Assembly (NCBI GenBank): GCA_027593305.1 | Contig: JAQCJA010000087.1 | Coordinates: 1-12,524, forward strand | DNA from: a bacterium | Lineage (GTDB): Bacteria; Latescibacterota; UBA2968; UBA8231 | Length of the DNA stretch: 12,524 nt | Direction of reading: 5' to 3' | In this document: piece after piece, positions 1 to 6,863 of the stretch | Layout: the number at the start of each line of letters is the position of its first letter | Numbering within the stretch: position 1 is the stretch's first letter | Notes under the pieces: generated by a model | What the model saw: the letters and a program-made list of their open reading frames with translations, nothing else | Database searches by the model: none | Told to the model about the DNA's origin: nothing | Program-made: the position numbers and the translations under genes

Positions 1-2
1 GG

Positions 3-680
3 GCTGCTTTCCAGGGCGACCACTATGCGTTTGGCAACTACCTGTCCCCGTTCTACTCACCGGAGATCTTCGGTCCGTCGCCGCATGCATTGCTGGGGGG
101 CCAGCCGGGCTGGTGGCCGGCATGGCTGCCGTTCTCACCGGCGCTGCTCATCCTCTGGGCACCCGGTGGTTTCCGCTTCACCTGCTACTACTACCGTGGC
201 GCCTACTACAAGGCCTTCTGGGCCGATCCATCCAACTGTGCAGTCGCCGAGCCGCGCGATGCATACCGGGGCGAAAACTCCTTCCCCCTGATCATGCAGA
301 ACATCCATCGCTACTTCCTCTATCTGGCGCTGGCCTTCATTCTGGTGCTGGCCTACGACGCCTACAAGGCCATGTGGTTCGTCGATGCCGCCACCGGGAC
401 CGAGTCTTTTGGCATTGGTGTCGGCTCCCTCGTGCTCACGCTCAACGTCCTCTTCCTTGGTTCCTACACTTTCGGCTGCCACTCGCTGCGCCACGTCATC
501 GGCGGTTACAAGAAGCTGCTGTCGGAGGCCCCCGCACGTCGCCACTTGTATGAATGTGTCACCTGCCTGAATCGCAAGCACAAGAACTTTGCCTGGATCA
601 GCCTGTTCTGGGTCGGCTTCTCCGATGCTTATGTGCGTTTGTGTTCGATGGGTGTCTTCACCGACTGGAGAATCCTGTAG
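3..680 (+). CDS. Succinate dehydrogenase membrane anchor subunit, Sdh1-like (5' partial)
   Basis: The frame is open from the window edge, so the true start lies upstream; 225 residues are visible. It lies directly upstream of sdhA and sdhB and is inferred to be the membrane anchor that passes electrons from the iron-sulfur subunit to quinone. Hydrophobic stretches near visible residues 41-57, 102-126, 137-158 and 196-213 look like membrane helices. Cys and His residues are many: C61, C79, H102, C159, H160, H164, C185, C188, H193 and C214. Motifs include FTCYYYRG, QNIHRYF and GCHSLRHVIGG. The pattern resembles the single large anchor of mycobacterial Sdh1 (Rv0249c type) rather than the small SdhC/SdhD pair of E. 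coli. The stop TAG abuts the sdhA ATG with no gap. The family assignment rests on context and remembered motifs, not on a search. Confidence 0.85.
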   Translation, partial: AAFQGDHYAFGNYLSPFYSPEIFGPSPHALLGGQPGWWPAWLPFSPALLILWAPGGFRFTCYYYRGAYYKAFWADPSNCAVAEPRDAYRGENSFPLIMQNIHRYFLYLALAFILVLAYDAYKAMWFVDAATGTESFGIGVGSLVLTLNVLFLGSYTFGCHSLRHVIGGYKKLLSEAPARRHLYECVTCLNRKHKNFAWISLFWVGFSDAYVRLCSMGVFTDWRIL

Positions 681-2498
681 ATGGGTCAGTATGAGAAGTT
701 CGAGTTCGACGTCCTCGTCGTCGGCGCCGGCGGCGCCGGGCTGCGCGCCGCCATCGAGGCAGCTGCTTCGGGCGTGTCGGTAGGACTGATATGCAAGTCT
801 CTGCTGGGCAAGGCCCACACGGTGATGGCCGAAGGCGGCATGGCGGCGGCCATTGGCAACGTCGATGACCGTGACAACTGGCAGGTCCACTTTGCCGACA
901 CCATGCGCGGTGGTCAGTATCTCAACAACCATCGTATGGCGCAGTTGCACGCCCAGGAGGCGCCGGATCGCGTACGCGAACTGGAAGAGTGGGGCGCCAT
1001 CTTCGACCGCACTCGTGACGGGCGCATCCTGCAGCGCAATTTCGGCGGTCACAAGTTTCCGCGCCTCGCCCATGTCGGCGACCGCACCGGCCTCGAACTG
1101 ATCCGCACCCTGCAGGATCATGGCATCCATCAGGGCATCGAGGTGCACATGGAGCACACGGTGTCCTCCCTGATCAAGGATGGCGATCGTGTCGTCGGGG
1201 CACTGGCCTACGATCGTGAGCGGGGTCGCTTCAAACTGTTTTCCGCCAAGGCCGTCATTCTCGCCACAGGCGGCACGGGGCGCGCCTTCAAGATTACCAG
1301 CAACAGTTGGGAGTACACGGGTGACGGTCATTCACTGGCCTACAACGCTGGTGCCGATCTGATCGATATGGAATGCATCCAGTTCCATCCGACGGGCATG
1401 GTCTGGCCCCTGAGTGTGCGTGGCATTCTGGTCACGGAGGGAGTACGAGGTGAGGGTGGCATCCTGCGCAACAGCGAGGGCCGGCGCTTCATGTTTGATG
1501 ACATCCCCGATCTCTACAAGCACCAGACAGCGGACAACGTGGAGGAAGGCTGGCGCTACACCCAGGGTGACAAGGAGGCTCGTCGCCCGCCCGAGTTGCT
1601 GACGCGGGATCATGTGGCCCGCTGCATCATGCGCGAAGTTCGCGACGGCCGAGGCTCGCCCCACGGAGGTGTCTACCTCGACATCGCCTGGATCAAAGAG
1701 CGCATGGCCAATGCCGAGGAGCACATCCGCCGCAAGCTGCCAAGCATGTACCACCAGTTCAAGCAACTGGCCAATGTCGACATCACCGCTGAAGCCATGG
1801 AAGTCGGTCCGACCACACACTACACCATGGGCGGCATCAAGGTCGACGCCGAATCGCAGATGTCGGCTGTGCCCGGCCTGTTTGCCTGTGGCGAGTGTGC
1901 CGCTGGTCTTCATGGCGCCAATCGCCTCGGCGGCAACTCGTTGTCAGATCTGGTCGTTTTCGGCAAACGTGCCGGTGAATACGCCGCCCGCTTTGCCGCG
2001 GAGAACGGTCATGGTGGCATTGACGACAGCCTGGTCGAGGAATTGTCCCGGCAAGCGCTGGCGCCATTGGAACGAGAGAGTGGCGAACAGCCCTATGCGA
2101 TTCAGGCGGAACTGCAGGAGCACATGCAGGACCTCGTCGGCATCGTGCGTCGCGAGGATGAGATGCTGAGGGCTCTCGAGATCATCACCGGCCTCAAGGA
2201 ACGCGCCGACAATGCCTCGGTACCTGGCAATCGCGAGTACAACCCGGGCTGGCATACCGCCGTCGATCTGCAGAGCCTGCTCACCGTCTCGCAGGCGATT
2301 GCCCTGTCAGCCATTGAGCGCAAAGAGAGCCGGGGTGGTCACTTCCGCGACGACTACCCGGACAAGGATCCCGGCCACTTCGCCAAGGTCAACGTGCGCG
2401 TACGCAAGGGTGCTGACGGCAATATGGAGGTCGATCAACTGCCGATTCCCCCGATCCCCGGCGACCTGCAGCAGATCATCGATACGGAGTCCAGGTAA
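681..2498 (+). CDS. sdhA: Succinate dehydrogenase/fumarate reductase flavoprotein subunit
   Basis: This 605-residue flavoprotein oxidises succinate to fumarate (or the reverse) and passes electrons to SdhB. It has an N-terminal Rossmann motif (GAGGAG, 16-21). H46 in KAHTVMAEGG is the expected covalent FAD attachment site. Residues matching the E. coli SdhA active site (H242, R286, H354, R399) are H236 in FHPTG, R314 in HVARC, H380 in HYTMGG and R415 in ANRLGGNS. Length and motifs are complete, so it should be active. E51 stands where E. coli SdhA has Gln50 and fumarate reductase FrdA has Glu. Wording such as DNWQVHF, TSNSWEYTGDG and HPTGMVWP closely recalls mycobacterial SdhA1. The start ATG follows the anchor stop directly, with GGAG at 667-670 as ribosome binding site. 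The stop TAA overlaps the sdhB ATG by one base (TAATG). Confidence 0.97.
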   Translation: MGQYEKFEFDVLVVGAGGAGLRAAIEAAASGVSVGLICKSLLGKAHTVMAEGGMAAAIGNVDDRDNWQVHFADTMRGGQYLNNHRMAQLHAQEAPDRVRELEEWGAIFDRTRDGRILQRNFGGHKFPRLAHVGDRTGLELIRTLQDHGIHQGIEVHMEHTVSSLIKDGDRVVGALAYDRERGRFKLFSAKAVILATGGTGRAFKITSNSWEYTGDGHSLAYNAGADLIDMECIQFHPTGMVWPLSVRGILVTEGVRGEGGILRNSEGRRFMFDDIPDLYKHQTADNVEEGWRYTQGDKEARRPPELLTRDHVARCIMREVRDGRGSPHGGVYLDIAWIKERMANAEEHIRRKLPSMYHQFKQLANVDITAEAMEVGPTTHYTMGGIKVDAESQMSAVPGLFACGECAAGLHGANRLGGNSLSDLVVFGKRAGEYAARFAAENGHGGIDDSLVEELSRQALAPLERESGEQPYAIQAELQEHMQDLVGIVRREDEMLRALEIITGLKERADNASVPGNREYNPGWHTAVDLQSLLTVSQAIALSAIERKESRGGHFRDDYPDKDPGHFAKVNVRVRKGADGNMEVDQLPIPPIPGDLQQIIDTESR

Positions 2499-3265
2499 TG
2501 AACGAAGCCCGTTTCCAGATCTGGCGGGGCACAGGGGACAAAGGCCATTTCGATGAGCACGTCGCCCGCATCGACGAAGGCATGGTCGTGCTCGACGCGG
2601 TGCATCAGATTCAGGCCGAGCAGGCCCCGGATCTGGCTTGTCGCTGGAACTGCAAGGCAGGCAAGTGCGGCTCCTGTTCAGCCGAGATCAATGGTGTGCC
2701 AAAGCTCATGTGTATGACGCGCCTTGATCAGCTCGATCTGACCAAGCCCGTCACCGTGGAACCGATGAAGGCTTTCCCCCACATCCGCGATCTGGTTGTT
2801 GATGTGTCGTGGAACTATCGGGCGAAGATGAAGGTCAGGAAGTTCAAGCCGCGCCCGCCCGATGCCGCCGATGGCACCTGGCGTATGGACCAGAAGGATG
2901 TCGACCGGGTGCAGGAATTCCGCAAATGTATCGAATGTTTCCTCTGCCAGGACGTGTGCCACGTGTTGCGTGAGCATGACAAACACGAGGAGTTCGTCGG
3001 GCCGCGCCTGATGGTCTACACAGCAGCTCTGGAGATGCACCCGCTCGATGTCGAGGACCGGCGTGGGGATCTCAAGCATGAACATGGCATCGGCTTCTGC
3101 AACATCACCAAATGCTGCACCAACGTCTGTCCCGAAGGAATCACGATTACGGACAACGCCATCATTCCGCTCAAGGAACGGGTTGTGGACAAGTTCTATG
3201 ATCCGCTTGGCAAACTGCTGAGTATCTTTTCGTCCGCCGACGTCTCGACAGGATCGAAGCCATGA
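2498..3265 (+). CDS. sdhB: Succinate dehydrogenase/fumarate reductase iron-sulfur subunit
   Basis: This 255-residue subunit carries electrons from the FAD in SdhA to the membrane anchor through three iron-sulfur clusters. The plant-type [2Fe-2S] ligands are C52, C57, C60 and C72 (NCKAGKCGSC...MC). The second motif is C144-x2-C147-x2-C150-x3-C154 (KCIECFLCQDVC). The third is C201-x5-C207-x3-C211 (CNITKCCTNVCP). By analogy with E. coli SdhB, C144, C147, C150 and C211 hold the [4Fe-4S] cluster, and C154, C201 and C207 the [3Fe-4S] cluster. C48 and C206 are extra cysteines. The CIECFLC and CNITKCC wording is typical of the actinobacterial Sdh1 type. Translation is coupled at both ends: TAATG with sdhA and ATGA with the next gene. 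GGAG at 2486-2489 is the likely ribosome binding site. Confidence 0.96.
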   Translation: MNEARFQIWRGTGDKGHFDEHVARIDEGMVVLDAVHQIQAEQAPDLACRWNCKAGKCGSCSAEINGVPKLMCMTRLDQLDLTKPVTVEPMKAFPHIRDLVVDVSWNYRAKMKVRKFKPRPPDAADGTWRMDQKDVDRVQEFRKCIECFLCQDVCHVLREHDKHEEFVGPRLMVYTAALEMHPLDVEDRRGDLKHEHGIGFCNITKCCTNVCPEGITITDNAIIPLKERVVDKFYDPLGKLLSIFSSADVSTGSKP

Positions 3266-3759
3266 CCGAGCTGAAGAAGATTCGCCCCGAGGCTGTACCA
3301 CGTGCGCTGGAACGGATCGAGCGCTACCGCCTGCTCAATCAGCCGCGGGTCGCTGAGAGTATCTGCCACGACGTTCTGTCCGTGGAGCCCGGCAACCAGC
3401 AGGCCCTGGTTGGCCTGGTGCTGGCGTTGACGGACCAGTTCGAGTTGGAGGCAAAGATCGGCACCAATGCGGCCCTCGATTTCGTTCCACGTCTCGAGGG
3501 CGACTACGCTCAGGCGTACTATGCCGGCATCGTCTGGGAACGTCACGCCAAATCACGCCTCAACCGTGGCTACCCGGGGGCCACGTTCGATGCATACGAC
3601 GAGATGCAGCGAGCCCTGGCTCTGTTTGCCACGGCTCACGAGTTGAGTCCCGACGATGACGACGACGCCATTCTGCACTGGAATGCCTGCACCCGCGTCA
3701 TCGTCGGCAACAAGCTCGCACCGCGCCCCAGCGAAGAAGTGTCCGTCCAGTCGGAGTGA
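3262..3759 (+). CDS. TPR-like helical protein of unknown function in the sdh operon
   Basis: I do not recognise a named family for this 165-residue protein. It is all-helical in appearance and has a TPR-like stretch near residues 14-55, where paired amphipathic helices end in VLSVEPGNQQAL, a typical TPR turn. A second pair runs near 84-150 and ends in HELSPDDDDDAILHWN. It has no signal peptide, membrane helix or metal motif, so it is probably cytoplasmic and acts through protein contacts. Its ATG overlaps the sdhB stop (ATGA), with AGGA at 3250-3253 at good spacing, so it is made together with complex II. A role in assembly, stability or regulation of the dehydrogenase is inference from this coupling. 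A hairpin just after the stop suggests that it is the last gene of the operon. Confidence 0.82.
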   Translation: MTELKKIRPEAVPRALERIERYRLLNQPRVAESICHDVLSVEPGNQQALVGLVLALTDQFELEAKIGTNAALDFVPRLEGDYAQAYYAGIVWERHAKSRLNRGYPGATFDAYDEMQRALALFATAHELSPDDDDDAILHWNACTRVIVGNKLAPRPSEEVSVQSE

Positions 3760-3763
3760 TCTT

Positions 3764-3779
3764 CCCGGCACCTGCCGGG
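3764..3779 (+). terminator. GC-rich hairpin after the sdh operon (possible weak terminator)
   Basis: CCCGGCA and TGCCGGG form a perfect inverted repeat starting five bases after the stop of the TPR-like gene. A realistic fold is a 6-bp stem with a 4-base ACCT loop. No T-run follows, so it is not a standard intrinsic terminator. It may be a partial terminator or an mRNA-stabilising hairpin separating the sdh genes from the kinase gene. Confidence 0.35.
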
Positions 3780-3820
3780 GCACGGTTGGGTGGAATTCCA
3801 GGTTCGCATGCGCCTTTGCT

Positions 3821-3824
3821 GGAG
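3821..3824 (+). promoter_or_regulatory. Ribosome binding site that bears on the kinase start
   Basis: GGAG lies six bases before a TTG at 3831 and 15 bases before the ATG at 3840; both are in the kinase frame. Spacing favours TTG 3831, while codon preference favours ATG 3840. The two starts differ by only three residues. The GTG at 3756 would add 28 residues ahead of ATG 3840 that do not look like a sensor domain. Confidence 0.4.
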
Positions 3825-3839
3825 TGTAGTTTGCGCAGT

Positions 3840-6800
3840 ATGACCCGATCCTCCCACAACCTGATCGGCGGCGAGGCATTCCGCGCCCTGCCGACACCGG
3901 CGACCCTTGTTGATCGGCAAGGCATCATTGTCGACGTCAATGACGCCTTCCTCGAATACGCCCGCAGTCTTGGCCAGTCCATTCAGCGCGAATCCCGTGT
4001 GGGCCATTCGATCGTGGATTTTGCTTCCGTTGAGAACCGCGTGCCGTTGGCGGCCTTGCTGGAGTCTGCGCGCACTGGCAGGTCTTCCGGTTACGACATT
4101 GTCCACACCCTGAGCGAAGGCGGCCAGCGTCATTTTCATATCGTCGGCCGACCCCTGCGGGATGCTCAGGGTATTGTCAATGGTGTGCTCATTGTGCGCG
4201 AAGACGTAACGGCCGATGTGCAGCGGGAAGCGCGGCGTCAGCTCCTGTTCAAGCTGCACGGAGAGGTGTGGCGCATGCACTCGACGTCCGACCTCGAGCC
4301 CGTTCTGGTAGCCGTACGGGACGGCCTGCGGCGCCTGGATCTGCCCTTCGAGGACTGCGGCGTGAATCTCATCGACGACAGGCAGGACCCGGCACACGTC
4401 AGCTTTCACAATATGACGCGGGATGGTGACTGGATCTCGGCCGGTTCAGATGCGGGAGCCCGTATCATCCTCGACATCTGGCGTGGCGGCACAACCGTCT
4501 ACCGCCGCGATCTTGACAGGGACGACCCGTATGGTGAGGCCCACGACATCGAGAGTGTCTTTTCGCATCATGTGCGCGGTGTTGTCGATGTGCCATTCCG
4601 TCAGGGCACCTTCGCCGTCAACAGTGCCCGCCCGAACGCCTTCGATGCCGCCGACATCGAGTTGATCGAAGAGGTCGCGCAGGTCCTGGGGGATGGCTTC
4701 AGTCGCCTCGCAGATTTTCATGCGCTCGAATCCCGCAATGTCGCTCTCGAACGTACGATGGCCGGCCGGCGTCGCGCCGAGAGCGCCTTGGGCGAGAGCG
4801 AGAGGCGTTATCAGGACGTCGTCGAAAACCTGCCGATCGGCGTCGCCCACACAGCAGCCGATGGGCGCATCCTCTACCTCAACCCACACGCACGCCGGAC
4901 CCTGGGCTACGCCGAGGAAGATCTGTCCTCCGTCTCTGTCAAGGATTTCTACGTCCATCCACGGGACCGGGACGACCTGATCAAGGCGCTGGCCGAGCAT
5001 GGCGAATACGCCTACGAGCATCAGTTCCGACGCCGCGATGGTCGCGTCCTGTGGATGCGCGGCCGGACCCATGTCGTGCGCGACGAGTCGGGCGAGATCC
5101 TCTACTACCAGGGCTTCGCCGAGGACGTCACCGAACAGCATCGCCTGGCCGCCGAAAGTGGTGCGCTGCACGGCCTGCGCGACGAAGTCTGGCGGATGCA
5201 GACCGTTACGGACATCGAGCGTGTCATCACTGCGGTGAGGGTGTGCCTGGAAGCCCTCGAGATCGACGCCGACGGCTGCTCGATCCATGTCATCGACGAC
5301 AATCAGGACCCACCGACGGTCACCAGCTACCGCAATCGCCGCGGCGAGACCACCTGGGAACGGAGCGTCTCAGAAGCCGCACGGGATACGATCCTGACAA
5401 TGTGGCGTGCCGGCGAGCCCACCTATCGCGACGATCTGCTGGCAGCAGACGTCCAGGGCGAAGCCGGCGCGATCGCCAGTCGATATGGTGCGGCGATACG
5501 CTCCGTGCTCGATGTGCCCTTCTCCCGTGGCACCCTCGGCATCAACAACGTGCGGCCCCGGGCCTTTTCGGAGGAGGACATCCGTGGCGTGACGGAAATC
5601 ACCCGGATCCTGTCATCCGGGTTCGTCCGCATGGCCGACATCCAGCAACTGGAGCGTCACAACCAGCAGCTGCAGCGGGAGATTGCCGAACGCCGCGATC
5701 TGGAGACGCAGCTTCAACGCTCGCAGAAGATGGAGGCCGTTGGTCAACTCACAGCCGGCCTGGCACACAATTTCAACAACATACTGCAGGCCATCGTCGG
5801 CAATCTCGAACTGGCTCGCCGCAGTGACGGTGCCGACCTGTCGCCAATGCTGCGCGATGCGGAATCGGCAGCCCACCGCGCGGGCGACATCATTCGGCAG
5901 ATGCTCGTGTTCTCGCGACGGGACGCCCGGCAGGAACTGCGCAGCGTCGATCTCGCCGAGCTTCTGCAGCAGACCGTGAGCATCTGCCAAAGGACGTTTG
6001 ACCGCCGCATCGAACTGGACCTGAGCCTGCAACCGTCGCTGCCCTGGGTGCTGGGCGACCCGAGCCAGCTGGAACAGGTCCTGCTCAACCTGCTGATCAA
6101 CGCCCGCGATGCTGTGCGCGCCACCGACGACCCGGCAGTCACCATCATCGCCGAGTCGCGGCATCTGGACAGCCATCAACTGGCCCGCCCGGATGCCGTC
6201 GTCGGTGAGTATGTGGCCATCAGCGTTCGTGACAATGGCGTCGGCATCGCCGCGGAGGATCTGGGCCGCCTCTTCGATCCGTTCTTCACGACCAAGGCCG
6301 TCGGCGAAGGTACCGGCCTGGGCCTGTTCTCGGCCTACGGCATCATCGATGGTCTTGGTGGCTGGATCGAGTGTGACAGCAGGCAAGGCGAGGGCGCCGC
6401 CTTCACCGTCGTCCTGCCGGAAGCCAGGGAACCTGCCGCCGAGCAGGCCACCGTCGAAGCTGAGCCCACAGCGCCCGCATCAGGCACCATCCTGGTCATC
6501 GATGATGAGGAGACCGTGCTGGTAACGGTGTCACGCATGCTCAGGGCGTTGGGCTATCAGGCGATCACCGCCGGTGATGGCCCCAGCGGCCTCGAGTTGC
6601 TCGCAGCGGCACGCGCCAGTGTCGACCTGGTCCTGCTCGACCTGTCGATGCCACGCATGTCAGGTGCAGAAGTCTACCGCCGAATCCGCGAACAGGACGC
6701 CAAATTGCCGGTGCTGATCCTCACGGGTTTCGCCAGTGCCGACCAGACACCGGCAGGTCCCGCTGTCGTGCAGAAGCCTTTCACGCTGCACGCCCTGGCC

Positions 6801-6863
6801 CAGTCTGTGCAGGAGGCCCTGAGCGCCGGCGGCGGTTCGCGGCGACCAGGAGAAACCACATGA
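3840..6863 (+). CDS. Hybrid sensor histidine kinase: PAS-GAF-PAS-GAF-HisKA-HATPase-REC
   Basis: Counting from ATG 3840, the protein has 1007 residues and no membrane helix, so it should be a cytoplasmic sensor. PAS domain 1 spans about 12-130, GAF-like domain 1 about 136-297, PAS domain 2 about 320-435 (ending YYQGFAEDVTEQ, PAC-like) and GAF-like domain 2 about 443-605. A short coiled coil (606-632) leads to the dimerisation domain with phospho-accepting H643 in LAHNFNNIL. The ATPase domain shows N754 (LLINARDAV), the G1 box DNGVGI (798-803), FDPFFTTK and the glycine box GTGLGL. The C-terminal receiver (about 882-995) has acidic D888/D889, phospho-acceptor D934 (LLDLSMP), T962 and K979 (QKPF). 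The residue after H643 is Asn instead of the usual Asp/Glu. No output domain is fused, so a separate phosphotransfer partner is expected. An alternative GTG start at 3756 would overlap the upstream gene by four bases. The stop overlaps the PHP gene start (ATGA). Confidence 0.93.
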   Translation: MTRSSHNLIGGEAFRALPTPATLVDRQGIIVDVNDAFLEYARSLGQSIQRESRVGHSIVDFASVENRVPLAALLESARTGRSSGYDIVHTLSEGGQRHFHIVGRPLRDAQGIVNGVLIVREDVTADVQREARRQLLFKLHGEVWRMHSTSDLEPVLVAVRDGLRRLDLPFEDCGVNLIDDRQDPAHVSFHNMTRDGDWISAGSDAGARIILDIWRGGTTVYRRDLDRDDPYGEAHDIESVFSHHVRGVVDVPFRQGTFAVNSARPNAFDAADIELIEEVAQVLGDGFSRLADFHALESRNVALERTMAGRRRAESALGESERRYQDVVENLPIGVAHTAADGRILYLNPHARRTLGYAEEDLSSVSVKDFYVHPRDRDDLIKALAEHGEYAYEHQFRRRDGRVLWMRGRTHVVRDESGEILYYQGFAEDVTEQHRLAAESGALHGLRDEVWRMQTVTDIERVITAVRVCLEALEIDADGCSIHVIDDNQDPPTVTSYRNRRGETTWERSVSEAARDTILTMWRAGEPTYRDDLLAADVQGEAGAIASRYGAAIRSVLDVPFSRGTLGINNVRPRAFSEEDIRGVTEITRILSSGFVRMADIQQLERHNQQLQREIAERRDLETQLQRSQKMEAVGQLTAGLAHNFNNILQAIVGNLELARRSDGADLSPMLRDAESAAHRAGDIIRQMLVFSRRDARQELRSVDLAELLQQTVSICQRTFDRRIELDLSLQPSLPWVLGDPSQLEQVLLNLLINARDAVRATDDPAVTIIAESRHLDSHQLARPDAVVGEYVAISVRDNGVGIAAEDLGRLFDPFFTTKAVGEGTGLGLFSAYGIIDGLGGWIECDSRQGEGAAFTVVLPEAREPAAEQATVEAEPTAPASGTILVIDDEETVLVTVSRMLRALGYQAITAGDGPSGLELLAAARASVDLVLLDLSMPRMSGAEVYRRIREQDAKLPVLILTGFASADQTPAGPAVVQKPFTLHALAQSVQEALSAGGGSRRPGETT
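4245..4730 (+). repeat. Internal duplication, copy 1: first GAF-like sensor domain of the kinase
   Basis: Kinase residues about 136-297 recur at about 443-605 with an offset of 307-308 residues. Shared landmarks in order are EVWRM, D(L/I)Ex(V), a conserved Cys (C173), IDDxQDP, W-R-(G/A)-G, (V/L)DVPF, the GT(F/L)(A/G)(V/I)N strand, RPxAF, and a C-terminal helix ending near (A)DxxxLE. The PAS domains before each copy suggest that a whole PAS-GAF module was duplicated. Confidence 0.8.
5166..5654 (+). repeat. Internal duplication, copy 2: second GAF-like sensor domain of the kinase
   Basis: This is the partner of the repeat at 4245-4730. It retains the conserved Cys (C480), IDDNQDP, LDVPF and RPRAF. 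The similarity is plain at protein level but the DNA has diverged, so the duplication is old and both copies appear to have been kept under selection. Confidence 0.8.

Noticed and set aside
135..1331. Long open frame on the minus strand across the anchor and sdhA genes
   Set aside because: It is antisense to two well-supported genes; such frames are common in GC-rich DNA and the translation has no domain-like motifs.
3803..3830. Possible promoter TTCGCA / 16 bp / TGTAGT before the kinase
   Set aside because: Matches are partial (4 of 6 each) and would put the transcript start at the start codon; chance is likely in this length.
4446..6386. Two long minus-strand open frames opposite the kinase
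   Set aside because: They mirror the kinase codons, lack ribosome binding sites and show no recognisable motif.
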